Shown here piece after piece: positions 1 through 9,300 of a stretch of DNA of 64,000 nucleotides. Position numbers and translations under genes: made by a program. The notes beneath the pieces were generated by a model. That model was not told where the DNA came from and did not search any database. It worked only from the letters and a program-made list of their open reading frames with translations. Where the stretch lies: the NCBI GenBank assembly GCA_022824025.1, contig JAJEBF010000021.1, positions 62,001 through 126,000 on the forward strand. Reading direction: 5' to 3'. The first letter of the stretch is position 1. The number at the start of each line of letters is the position of its first letter. The DNA comes from Caldilineaceae bacterium. GTDB taxonomy: Bacteria; Chloroflexota; Anaerolineae; Caldilineales; Caldilineaceae.

Positions 1-53
1 CGCACCAGGAGGAACCTGTCTACAAGGAAGGGCGTGATCTTCTCGATTTTCAT
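1..53 (-). CDS. Enolase-superfamily (mandelate racemase-like) enzyme, N-terminal 17 codons only
   Basis: Read leftwards from base 53, an ATG opens a frame beginning MKIEKITPFLVDRFLLVR that leaves the window at base 1. A purine-rich ribosome site (AAGAGAG) lies about 7 bases upstream. The pattern of a short beta strand with KIEKI followed by a hydrophobic LLV strand is the usual start of the mandelate racemase/muconate-lactonizing N-terminal domain, and another enzyme of this superfamily begins very similarly in this window at 39454 (MKIVDVETIVV). The start is only 59 bases after the stop of the beta-propeller gene on the same strand, so they are probably co-transcribed. With 17 codons visible the family call is an inference. 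Confidence 0.5.
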   Translation of the reverse strand, partial: MKIEKITPFLVDRFLLV

Positions 54-112
54 TGGGTATTCTCTCTTACAGAGCGGCAAATGCTGGTATTGGTCGGGCG
101 GCGCTTATTGCG

Positions 113-1300
113 TCATTGAGCGGCAACCCGGTAGAGATGGCTGCGGCCGGACTGCGCCGAGTTGTACAGGATCTGGCTGCCGTCCAGGCTCCAGAGACAG
201 TGGGGATGTGTGCCGCGATGGGAGTTGTGATCACAGTGGGGGCCAAAAGCGGCAATATGCTCGACGCTCTGCGCATTGAGATCAACCAGGATCACGCCTT
301 CTTTGTCCCAGGTGGTTATCTTGCCGCCGTCGGGGCTGGCGATGGGATGGCCGCCCAATGGCTGGTCGATGACAACCTCTTTGCCGGAGCCGTCGAAGTT
401 GATCATGTAGAGCCGCGGCTCGTCCTGTTTCCCTTCGTCGGTGTGGATGCGATAGCCGGAATAGAGGACCTTTGTCCCTTCCGCGGTCCAACTGTGGTGG
501 TGGCCAAAGAAGGTGAGCCAGCGGCGCTCGCTGCCGTCGCGGCTGACGATATAGATGCTGCGGCGGAAGGGGCTTTTCCAGGGCGAAAGGTCGTCAGGAG
601 TCGACTTGATCCACATTGCGACGAGCATATGCTGGGCGTCCGGCGTCCATTTGGTGTTGCCGACGGTCATCTGGTCGATGTGGAAGAGGTCGTTATTCGG
701 TGTCATCGCATAGAGGGATTCGGTGGAGGCGATGAGAGTGAGGTCGTCGTCATCCTGGGGCCGGGAGCCTGTGTCTGACCGCAACGTATAGACGCCGCGC
801 GGGAGATTTGTGTTGACATCGTTCGTGGTCCAGCTGATCAGGCCGCCATCGGGGCTGATTTGACGAATGCCGCCTTCCATTTTTCGCAGCAGTTTGCCTC
901 CGTCCGGCCCGAGACGGTTCCACTCGGCGTCGACCACGCTGACCTCTCCGGGAGAGGAGTAGTAGAACACTTCACATTCGGCGGGATGCCAGACTGGGTA
1001 GGCGCCCGTATGGGTGTTGTAGAAGGCGTTCCTGGCCAGGAGGCGCAGCTCGTAGGTCTCCAGATCCATGAGGTAGAGCCGTCCGTTGTTGGTGGCGAAT
1101 GTATCACGGTGGGCTTCCGTTACGTCATTCGGGTTGGCAGCGGAGAAGACCATGTAGCGACCGTCGGGCGACCAGGGAGAGATGTCGTAGTAGGTGTGCA
1201 GATCGGCCATGGGGCTGCTGGTGAGTTGTTCGATGGTGCGGCCCGTATGCTGGTCAACATAGGTGGCGCGTTCCGGGTGGCATCTTTGGACTGAGGTCAT
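113..1300 (-). CDS. Oligogalacturonate-lyase-like beta-propeller protein
   Basis: A 395-residue protein with no signal peptide, built of TolB/WD-like blades: recurring SPDG or related turns (DISPWSPDGRYMVF, QISPDGGLISW, HPIASPDGGKITTW, LWSLDGSQILYNS). The C-terminal part is His-rich (HCDHNSHRGTHPHCLWS), which resembles the histidine-lined active site of the oligogalacturonate lyase family that binds Mn and splits small pectin fragments in the cytoplasm. The ATG at 1300 has an AAGGAA ribosome site. It lies between a solute-binding protein gene (1533-3569) and an enolase-family start (1-53), a setting that fits uptake and breakdown of uronate oligomers. Family fold is fairly sure; lyase activity is an inference. 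Confidence 0.65.
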   Translation of the reverse strand: MTSVQRCHPERATYVDQHTGRTIEQLTSSPMADLHTYYDISPWSPDGRYMVFSAANPNDVTEAHRDTFATNNGRLYLMDLETYELRLLARNAFYNTHTGAYPVWHPAECEVFYYSSPGEVSVVDAEWNRLGPDGGKLLRKMEGGIRQISPDGGLISWTTNDVNTNLPRGVYTLRSDTGSRPQDDDDLTLIASTESLYAMTPNNDLFHIDQMTVGNTKWTPDAQHMLVAMWIKSTPDDLSPWKSPFRRSIYIVSRDGSERRWLTFFGHHHSWTAEGTKVLYSGYRIHTDEGKQDEPRLYMINFDGSGKEVVIDQPLGGHPIASPDGGKITTWDKEGVILVDLNAQSVEHIAAFGPHCDHNSHRGTHPHCLWSLDGSQILYNSAQSGRSHLYRVAAQ

Positions 1301-1415
1301 AGAACTGTTCCTTTTTCTGTTCCGGGACGAGAGTTGACGGAAATCCGACGTATTGTGGATTCTGCCGCTGGGCCGGCCATCGCCGCGCTTGACGGCAACG
1401 TAGCGGAGCGTGCCA

Positions 1416-1446
1416 CGGGGCGTCCTCCTTCAAGGAGAACGCCCCG
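1416..1446 (-). terminator. Strong hairpin after the solute-binding protein gene
   Basis: A 31-base inverted repeat in which 14 of 15 base pairs match around a one-base centre (left arm GGGGCGTCCTCCTT, right arm AAGGAGAACGCCCC). It lies 87 bases past the stop of the minus-strand binding-protein gene and 116 bases before the next gene on that strand. There is no T run, so it may act as a 3' stabiliser or attenuator rather than an intrinsic terminator. Confidence 0.55.
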
Positions 1447-1532
1447 CGTTGCGTGTTTCAACTTCCGGCGCCTGCTTCCGCATAGGGGCTTGACGGCGCC
1501 TTTCAGAGTGCCAGCTGGAATTCCTCAGAGAA

Positions 1533-3569
1533 CTAACTGTGGCTCGCCGGATCGTCCCAGTAGAAGGTATGCACCTGCACCAGGCCGCCGTGCGATGTCG
1601 GATTGCTCAGCGGATAGACGTATTCGGGATCGAGTCCGCGCAGGCCGTTCAACACGATGAGTGGGTTAGGAATCTGACCGAGATAGCCTATTTGCGGCAA
1701 CTCTTCGGCCCAGACATCCAGAATCTGGAAGAAGAGTTCATTGCGCCGTGCCTCGTCCGGCTCGACCAGGATCTCGTCCCACAGGTTCCACATCGTGCGA
1801 ATCCAGTGTCCTTGGGGCGGCTCTTCGGCCACCGGGTGCGAGGGATCCAGACGCCAGCGGCCCCACGCTTCGCCCCAGGGCCGGTCGAGACCGGTGCCGA
1901 GGAAGAATGCAGGGTCGACCAGGGGCAGGAGAGAACGTCCGCTGCCCCAGAATGCGGCGTCGATTTCGTTGGCTCCCCAGTGCTCCTCGTAGAGCGATCG
2001 CTCGATCCCCTTATAGGTGGCTTTGATCCCTACTTCCGCCAGGTAGCCGATGATAATCTGGACAGCGTCCTCGTCCGGTGAGCCTGGCTGGGCGGTTCCT
2101 TCGACCACGAAACTGATGGTGTCACCGCTGCCGTCAGGATAGACGCGGAAGCCGTCGCCATCCTTTTCCGCGTAGCCGGCGTCGTCGAGCAACTGGTTGG
2201 CGCGGTCCGGATCAAATTCGATGTGGGCGTTGGCCTGCTTGGGATAGGACTGCGGCGATTGTTCCAGCGGGCTATACTGCCTGGGTGTGTAGAGCCCTTC
2301 GAAGGCCAACTCGTTGAGCGTGTCCCGGTCCACAGCCAGCGACATGGCAATGCGCACGTCACGGTTCTGGAAGAACTCGCGCAGCCTGGGCTTCTGGACA
2401 GTCTGGTTAGGCGTCAAGCAGACGTGCTGGTCGCCGGCGCCCAGTTGGACGCGATAGCCGCCGCCATCCTCGTTTTCCTTATAGAGCGTGAAGTTGGCCG
2501 CGCTGACGTGCCGCTGCTGGAAATCGACTTCGCCATTGATGATTCGGAGGTCGAATACATCGTTGGTATCGAACAGCCTGTGGCGAATCGTGTCGATGTA
2601 AGGAAGCTGGTTCCCGTCCGGGTCCACCTGCCAGAAGAAGGGATTCCGACCCATGAGGAAGAGCTCCTCCGACAGGGGGTTTGTGGCGGTGAATGAGTAA
2701 AGACTGGGCAACTCGGGGTTGAGATACCACCAGTTTCGATCCGAGAAGAGAGCTGTCCAGGTATCGAAACCGCTGTCGGCAACCGCCGCTTCAAGCGCTT
2801 CCTTGTCGTCTGTCGTCTCAATGTGGAATTGGGCCACGTAGTGATGGGGAGCGAACAGGTCCCTTGTCAGAGGCGCCACCCGGTCCAGGAACATTGGATT
2901 GGGGTGGGCGAAGGAAAACACGACCGTGTGCTTGTCGGGAAACTCCATCGTCATCGGCGTCCGCTCGGGGCCGGTCACCCAGTTGCGGCTCACCGCGGGT
3001 GTCAGCTCCTTGTTAAGCATGACGTTTTCCTGCCACCAGGCGAAGTTATCGGAATCGAAGGCTGCCCCGTCCGACCATTTCATGCCTTCGCGCAGGTGGA
3101 AAGTCCAGACCGTGGCGTCGTCATTTGTTTCCCACGACTCGGCGATGTTGGGCCGCAGCGACAGCTCAGGCGAATACCAGGTCAACCCCTGGCGCGCAAG
3201 CTTTGTAGGCCCCCAGCGATCGGACACGCCTTTGAAGCCGCGGCGCATGGTTCCGCCGTAGTGGCCGATGCCCTCCATGCCTTCGAGGACGAGCGGGTTG
3301 GCGGGGAGCCGCTCATCGATCGGAGGCAGGTCTCCCTCTGCCACCATCTCGGCCAACATCGGCGCTTCACTGTAGCCGCCGGGCGAAACTGCCGGCGCGG
3401 CAGGCGCTTCGCTTACGGTTTCGGCTGCCGGGGCCGGCATGTCCTCGGCCGCGGGCTCTCCTTCGCCGCCGGCGCATGCCGCAGCAACCACGCCTGCAGC
3501 GCTCAGCGCGCTCAGATGGAGAAACCTCCTGCGGCTGAGATCTCCCTGACGAGATTCGATCTTTTTCAT
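1533..3569 (-). CDS. ABC transporter solute-binding protein, family 5 (Tat lipoprotein)
   Basis: About 678 residues. The N-terminus has a twin-arginine signal (LSRRRFLHLSALSAAG) ending in a lipobox-like AAAC, so the protein should be exported folded and anchored as a lipoprotein. The body has family-5 features such as the segment WTFHLREGMKWSDG and a late EILVEPDEARRNELFFQI-type region, as in peptide or oligosaccharide binding proteins. I place the start at 3569, 20 codons inside the longest frame, because AAGGAG lies just upstream and the Tat signal then sits at the N-terminus. A proline-rich, alanine-rich linker follows the lipobox. No permease or ATPase genes are next to it, so the transporter partners lie elsewhere or beyond the left edge. 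Its EAPML..LPP.DERLP segment is shared with the binding protein at 45711. Confidence 0.88.
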   Translation of the reverse strand: MKKIESRQGDLSRRRFLHLSALSAAGVVAAACAGGEGEPAAEDMPAPAAETVSEAPAAPAVSPGGYSEAPMLAEMVAEGDLPPIDERLPANPLVLEGMEGIGHYGGTMRRGFKGVSDRWGPTKLARQGLTWYSPELSLRPNIAESWETNDDATVWTFHLREGMKWSDGAAFDSDNFAWWQENVMLNKELTPAVSRNWVTGPERTPMTMEFPDKHTVVFSFAHPNPMFLDRVAPLTRDLFAPHHYVAQFHIETTDDKEALEAAVADSGFDTWTALFSDRNWWYLNPELPSLYSFTATNPLSEELFLMGRNPFFWQVDPDGNQLPYIDTIRHRLFDTNDVFDLRIINGEVDFQQRHVSAANFTLYKENEDGGGYRVQLGAGDQHVCLTPNQTVQKPRLREFFQNRDVRIAMSLAVDRDTLNELAFEGLYTPRQYSPLEQSPQSYPKQANAHIEFDPDRANQLLDDAGYAEKDGDGFRVYPDGSGDTISFVVEGTAQPGSPDEDAVQIIIGYLAEVGIKATYKGIERSLYEEHWGANEIDAAFWGSGRSLLPLVDPAFFLGTGLDRPWGEAWGRWRLDPSHPVAEEPPQGHWIRTMWNLWDEILVEPDEARRNELFFQILDVWAEELPQIGYLGQIPNPLIVLNGLRGLDPEYVYPLSNPTSHGGLVQVHTFYWDDPASHS

Positions 3570-3685
3570 ACCGTCTTCTCCTTTGTCAGTTGTCAAAACA
3601 CAAACAGAGATTGTAGCGAGGCAACGCAATTGTACTTCAGGCCGGGTGGCCGGTCAAGAGAGGTTGCCAGATGGGACGAGGGATT

Positions 3686-3763
3686 TTGTCTGAACGGGGA
3701 TTTGTCTGGACGGGGATTTGTCTGAACGGGGATTTTGGGCACGAATATTGTCTGAACGGGGAT
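3686..3763. repeat. Four copies of a 16-base direct repeat
   Basis: The unit TTGTCTGAACGGGGAT occurs at 3686-3701, 3702-3717 (one change), 3718-3733 and 3748-3763. The first three are exactly head to tail with a 16-base period, and the fourth follows after 14 bases. G-rich runs of GGGGGATTT type follow to about 3793. No coding sense is apparent. Confidence 0.85.
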
Positions 3764-3832
3764 TTGGGGGGATTTTTGGGATTTGGGGGATTAGGGCGAA
3801 CGGCAAGGTCGAAATTCAACATCTCTTGATCC

Positions 3833-3926
3833 GCGAAGGGACGCGAAGGGGCGCGAAGAAGGGCAACGGCGAACGGCAGTCGGCAACGGCTGATTTATCA
3901 GCGAAGTGACGCGAAGGGGCGCGAGG
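3833..3926. repeat. Two copies of a 26-base GCGAAGGG-type repeat
   Basis: The unit starting GCGAAGGGACGCGAAGGGGC at 3833-3858 recurs at 3901-3926 with 24 of 26 bases the same. Between them are two GGCAACGGC copies. Each unit is itself built from a GCGAAG(G/T)G(A/G)C motif. It looks like a dispersed intergenic repeat rather than a gene. Confidence 0.75.
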
Positions 3927-4232
3927 AACTTCGTTTTGTGATGTACCGAATGTTTGGGAGGGGAAGTTGGCGGTTGCGAAGGAGGGCACACGCACAGGGG
4001 GCGCTGCGACAGTAGCATGCAGGCAAGGTACACGCGGCGGGGCGGGCATTCGGCAGGGGTGGTGAGGCTTTGGGGACAGGTCACTCGCGCGGTCCATCTG
4101 GAAAGACTAGTGTATCCGGAATGGCGCGTCGGTGAGAGGCCGCAGAGCCCTCATCATTCGGGTTTGACAAATCCCCACGGGGGTCTATCATTCAAGAGAA
4201 GAACGGCCTACCGCAGTAAGAGGAGAGAAGAA

Positions 4233-5072
4233 ATGCGCAACGCCTGGCTGGAGAATCAGCTCACCCCGGTAGAAGAGAGCAGTTTCGCTGAGAACGGCTA
4301 TTTGATCATAGAGAATGCCATTCCTCCTGAACTGGTGGAGCGGGCAACTGCCGCCCTGGATCGGCTTACGGTTGAGGCGAAGGCCAAAGAGGGCTTGGGA
4401 CCGAACGACGGGATCAACATCTTTGACTTCATCGGCAAGGATGACGTGTTTCTGGAGTTGCTCGACTATCCGACGACTTTCCCCAAAGTATGGGGCATAT
4501 TGGGCTGGAATATTCAGCTCTATCATTCGCACACAATCGTGACGCCGCCGAACGCAGTCTCCGGGCCGGGGCAACAGGGCTTGAACTGGCACAAGGACAG
4601 CGGCCGGCTCAACAATGAGCTGGAAACTGACCCCCAACCACGCATATCGCTGAAGGTGGCATTCTTCTTGACCGACACGTCGGAACTGGGCAGGGCCAAC
4701 CTCTACGTGATTCCCGGCAGCCATCTTCTGAACAAACTGCCGGTGGATGAAGACAGGAAGCCGGCGGGGGGCATTGCGGTGCGCGCCAAGCCAGGGGATG
4801 CCGTGTTTTTTGATCGGCGCATCTGGCATGCTTCCAGCCCGAACACGTCTGACGTACCGCGCAAGGTCCTATTCTACGGCTACAGCTACCGCTGGCTGCG
4901 CCCACGCGACGACATGACCGTCGACCACCTGATGGGACGGGTCGATCCCATTCGCCAGCAACTGCTCGGCGCCGCGCCTTCCGGATGGCATGGCTACTCC
5001 TCGCCCAAACCGGAGGATGTGCCGCTCCGCGCCTGGATGCAGGAGAGAGCCGGGGAAAACGGCGCGGACTGA
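4233..5072 (+). CDS. Phytanoyl-CoA dioxygenase (PhyH) family protein
   Basis: A 279-residue Fe(II)/2-oxoglutarate-type oxygenase. The iron triad is visible as H120-x-D122 (NWHKDSGRL) and a distal H199 in RRIWHASSPN, with R210 placed to bind the 2-oxoglutarate carboxylate. The PGSH segment before the distal histidine is also typical. The start at 4233 is chosen over upstream frame extension because AGGAG lies 9-13 bases before it and the protein then begins like its relatives (a short lead, then FAENGYLIIENAI). It stands alone between repeat-rich DNA and a decayed gene, so its substrate cannot be inferred. Two more members lie at 56584 and 57420. Confidence 0.85.
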   Translation: MRNAWLENQLTPVEESSFAENGYLIIENAIPPELVERATAALDRLTVEAKAKEGLGPNDGINIFDFIGKDDVFLELLDYPTTFPKVWGILGWNIQLYHSHTIVTPPNAVSGPGQQGLNWHKDSGRLNNELETDPQPRISLKVAFFLTDTSELGRANLYVIPGSHLLNKLPVDEDRKPAGGIAVRAKPGDAVFFDRRIWHASSPNTSDVPRKVLFYGYSYRWLRPRDDMTVDHLMGRVDPIRQQLLGAAPSGWHGYSSPKPEDVPLRAWMQERAGENGAD

Positions 5073-5685
5073 TCATTTGGGATCGTTTCGTTCTTGGCGC
5101 TGACGCGCGGTAGGACTCCCGCTCAAACAAAAAGGGAAATATTGTGAAGTGAGACTTCGCGCGCCGTGCTCACTAGAATCCAGTGTGTAAAGGGCAGGCG
5201 AAAAGCTATTGTTGTCTGGTAGACGCCAGGTCGGCCAAGCCTTGTTCAGTTAGCCGGAGTGGGTGGCATCAGTCTTGATACGGCCTAGCCGCCTACTCGG
5301 GGTTGAAGCGCGTAGGCACTTTACTCCGGAAAACTCGCGCCGCTGGGCAGGGAAGCCTATGCTGAGGGCAACTGATTGGGATGAGATTGCCGACAGCCGC
5401 GGACCGGAATGATTCAGAGTCCGCAAATGGAGGAGCGCCGAGCCCAATGTTGCGCTTAATGCAGGGCACGTTGTCGTACCATTCATGTCGAACAGGAAGG
5501 GCTTCTCGCTGGACGCGCACACGGTTGCGCACGAGCGCGGCTGCGCTTGAAACGGCTGGCGAAAGACGTTTGGCTGCAGGCGGGCGTCAGGTCTGATGCC
5601 CGTGACACAGAATTGCGTTGCGCCGCCCAGGGAAACCCAGGAGGTCCGTCTTGGCCAGGAAACTACAGAAGTCCCTTCTGTGTAA

Positions 5686-5898
5686 GCCGCGCTGACAGCG
5701 GGTCGGTGGCAGGACACGCTGGCACTAGACAACACGCTACATTTCTGGACAGAGACCGTTTGGTACTGGCTGATGGATGCCATGCCGTCTTCGTTGTCAA
5801 CGCTCTATCCTACGTTGGAAGATTACGAGCCGGATGCCGCAGCGTTAATCGAAGAGACCCTCGGTGACGCGACCGTGCCCGAATCCTGCAAGCCTTGA
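5686..5898 (+). pseudogene. Decayed C-terminal fragment of a paralogue of the 6351-9497 protein
   Basis: In frame from 5686 to a TGA at 5896-5898 the sequence reads AALTAGRWQDTLALDN and continues to LIEETLGDATVPESCKP. Over the last 51 residues it aligns without gaps to the end of the protein encoded at 6351-9497 with 23 identities that I counted by eye (for example LGDA-VP--C-P at both ends). The frame has a stop at 5683-5685, has no start codon or ribosome site, and no leucine-rich repeats or Fn3 domains precede it. It is therefore a remnant of a duplicated or older copy. Confidence 0.75.
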
Positions 5899-5983
5899 AC
5901 ACGCGAAATGGGAGGATGCGAGGGTTGGACTGACAGCCCTCAGGACTCGCGCTTGACCTTGCAAAATCCAGTTTTTGCGGACT

Positions 5984-6031
5984 CGTAGACAGTCAGGACC
6001 TTCGGGATATTGGAGGTCTTGACTGTCTACG
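5984..6031. repeat. 17-base inverted repeat (48-base hairpin)
   Basis: Arms CGTAGACAGTCAGGACC (5984-6000) and GGTCTTGACTGTCTACG (6015-6031) pair at 16 of 17 positions around a 14-base loop. It lies between the gene remnant and the large LRR gene and has no T run. It could be a remnant terminator, a mobile-element end or a structured RNA. Confidence 0.7.
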
Positions 6032-6350
6032 TCGCGCAAGGCTGGACACAATGTGGTGGCGACTTTCCCGCAGCCAACCTACTGGCAGGAAAATGCGCTG
6101 ACCGCTGACCCGAAATTTCAGAGCGCGCCCATGGTCGAATCAGCTGTACGTCTTCCGTGGGCGCGACCGGCGATCTCTCTGGCGGTCGGGGGCAGGATGC
6201 CTTTGCCTGGTGTCCTCTGGCCGAAAGATGCTGCAAGATGTAACGCTTTCATACTTCCCCGCCGTTCGACGAGACCGCAGTTACATTGTAGAATTTCACT
6301 TGCCGCTCGGAGAAGAGAGGCCCGCGCCGCAAGCCAGGGGGATTCTATCG

Positions 6351-9300
6351 ATGGACAATAAGTCGCGCCGCATGACAGCCAGAATGAGGAGCGTTTGGGT
6401 TGTAACCGCCGCTGTCGCGGCATCGCTGACACTCTTCTTCCATTCGGTTCATACCTCAATTGCGCAGACTTCGACCCCGGCAGCCCTGGGCGCGCCAGTC
6501 TTGACCGCGCGAACAAGCGGAGACGCAATCGAACTGACCTGGACCGCTGTGCCCGGCGCCGTCCGCTACGACCTGTGGGTGTGGTGGGACAGCGATGTCG
6601 ACTGGCAACAGTTGGACATGGGCGATCCGACTGAAACTACCTTCGTCCATTCCGAACTTGACGCTGGCACGGCCTATTTCTACCTTGTCCGCGCCGTCAG
6701 CAGTACGGGTGAACCTGGACCGTGGTCGGAACGCGAATCCGCCACCGCGCCGGCGCCGCCGCCTTCAATTGCCGCGCCAACACTCTGGGCCGAGGCCGGC
6801 GAAGGCAGAGTCGACCTGAATTGGACCCAGCCGGAGGGCGCCGTCCGCTACGAACTTTGGGCCTGGACAAGCGCGGACGGATGGCAGCAGTTAGACGATG
6901 GCGCGCTGAGCGCAGCCAGTTATCGTCATTCCGGCCTGGCCGAAGGGGTGACATACTACTACTCTGTTCGGGCTGTCAACGCGGAAGGCGAGATGAGCGA
7001 GTGGTCCGAGCAGGTGTCTGCGACCGTGCCCGGCATTCTCCGCGTGCCCGAAGTTCCCGAGCAAAGAGCCGCTCTGGTTGCCCTTTACGAGGCAACGGAC
7101 GGCCCCAATTGGCGAAAAAGCAGTAACTGGCTAACCGAAAGCCCGATCGTAACCTGGCACGGCGTTTCCACCGATCATCTGGGCAATGTGACGGGCCTGT
7201 TTCTCCAGAACAACGGCCTCCGCGGTGAACTCCCGGATCTGAGCCGATTCACCAGCTTGACGAACCTTAATCTCGGCATCAACGAACTGTCCGGGCCGAT
7301 TCCAGACCTTGGCGCCCTCACCAGCCTCTCGTCCCTTGCCCTCCACCGGAACCAACTGACCGGGCCCGTTCCGGATTTGAGCGCCCTCACCGGCCTCCGC
7401 GGACTGTACCTTGACAATAACCAGCTGACCGGCCCTCTGCCCGACTTGAGCGCTCAAACCGGTCTCACCTCGCTCAGGCTCAGCCATAATCAGTTGGCGG
7501 GTCCTGTCCCTGACTTGCAGGCGCTCAAAGTCCTCCGTCTGCTGGACCTTGGCTACAGCCAGCTGACCGGGCCCGTGCCCGATCTGTGCGCCTTCCCTGA
7601 CTTGACGCGCGCCTACCTCGGCTACAACCAGTTGACGGGACAGATCCCGATTGCGTGTCCATTGCCTGAGTTGAGAGCGCTGTACCTCGGCAGCAACCAA
7701 CTGACCGGACCTGTTCCGGATCTGAGGGCACTCCCAAACCTGGAAGTACTCTACCTGAACGACAACCGGTTGACCGGGCAGGTCCCGGACTTGAGCTCGC
7801 TCACAGACCTGTGGCGGCTGTCGCTGGCGTCAAATCTGTTAACCGGTCCGATTCCCGAACTGGATGGCCGCGCCAACCTGACGCAGATCTTCCTTGACCA
7901 CAACCTGATGACCGGGCCGATCCCTGCCCTGGAAAACCTGCCGAAACTGACTGACGTAAACCTGAGCAACAACGGGCTTGAAGGCCCAATCCCCGATCTG
8001 CTTGCCCTTCCAAGATTGACCACTCTGAATCTCGGCTCCAATCGGTTGACCGGAACCATTCCTTCCCTGGGCCCACTTTCTTTCCTGAAAGAGTTGGACA
8101 TCAGCGCAAACAGCCTGACGGGGGCGTTTCCTGACGTAGGCGCCCTTTTCAGGCTGCAGACTCTGGACCTATCGGAGAACGGATTGAGCGGGCTTGTCCC
8201 GAGTCTCAGCGACCTGAAGGGACTGCAGCGGCTTTCAATCGGGCACAACCAGCTGGCTGGCCCTGTCCCGGACGTGAGCGCTCTGACCAGCCTGCAGACC
8301 TTACTCCTGAACGATAATGAACTGTCGGGACAGATCCCGGATGTGAGCCTTCTTGCTGATTTGCGGGTGTTAGACCTCAGCAACAATCAGTTGACCGGGC
8401 CCGTTCACGGCCTGGGCGGGCTGAACTCCCTTTCCCGGCTTTCCCTGAGCGCGAACCGATTTGCGGGGCCCCTTCCTGAGCTGACTGGCCTTGCCAGATT
8501 GATCCGTCTGGATCTTGAAGGCAATCAGTTCTGCCTGCCGGAGGATGTCAGCATTTCAGGACTCAGCGCGACTGTTTCCTCCCATTTGGATGGCCTCGAG
8601 ACGCCCCCCTGCACAGAGGTCGAAATGGCAACGGCGCCGAATGCCCCTGGCTATCTGAAGGCAACCGCAAGCGAAGGCAAGGTCACGCTCGAATGGGAGG
8701 CGGGGGGGAACACGGCCAGTTACGACTTGCGGATATGGGACAGCCTCGACCGGATGTGGGCGACCCTTGCGGTGGAACACACGGACGCCCGGCTTACGCA
8801 CGATGTACAGACTGACGGCAGGAATTACTATTACCAGGTGCGCGCACGTAACGCCGACGGGGTCCGGAGTGAGTGGTCGGAGCCGTTGTTCGCCGCGGTC
8901 ACCCAACAGAGGTTTACGCCTGCCCCGTCATCACTCCAACTGGGTCAGTTCTATCAGAAGTATCTGGACGTGGGAGGGGTCGCGGTGGTTGCTCCGTCTG
9001 AAGTGCCCGATGAGAGTATGGAACGGGCCCGGGAAATTATTTCGGCTATCCTTTCTGACCGTAACGACCTGATCGAAACGCTGGCCGGCAACAGTGCGAG
9101 GGTAGCGTTCTTTGGCTACTGGAGAGAGGCTCCAGGAGGTTCGGACGGCTGGGAGGTACACGTGTCCCCGAATGACCCCTACTGCGGAGATTTCCTGCTG
9201 GAATTCGCCGGCCTTGTTCGCAGGGCGCTTGAGGAACAGCCCACCGGTCGGGCGTTCAAGGCGCAGCTCGATGACGCGTACCAGGAGGCTTTGGGCGCGC

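Larger units (their letters stand above)
3570..4232. other. Repeat-rich intergenic region
   Basis: This region lies between the divergent binding-protein gene and the oxygenase gene at 4233. It contains the two repeat families listed separately. From about 3940 to 4200 I see no convincing gene; an open frame upstream of 4233 is a non-coding extension with no ribosome site of its own. No clear promoter was found for either flanking gene. Confidence 0.6.
5073..6350. other. Long intergenic region with a gene remnant and an inverted repeat
   Basis: This gap carries no intact gene that I can support. It holds the decayed C-terminal fragment at 5686-5898 and the inverted repeat at 5984-6031. Between about 5340 and 5685 a broken reading frame contains AHTVAHERG, which may be older debris of the same gene, but stops and frame changes prevent a firm call. 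Confidence 0.6.

Noticed and set aside
53..778. Long plus-strand open frame over the left-end gene
   Set aside because: It is antisense to the beta-propeller gene, has no ribosome site or family likeness, and exists because of high GC.
3686..3763. CRISPR array
   Set aside because: The 16-base units are head to tail without spacers of constant length, and no cas genes are near.
5250..5783. Minus-strand frame in the long gap
   Set aside because: It crosses the remnant of the LRR-family paralogue, which explains the plus strand better.
7188..8567. Satellite or CRISPR-like DNA repeat
   Set aside because: The 69-base period encodes 23-residue leucine-rich repeats in frame.
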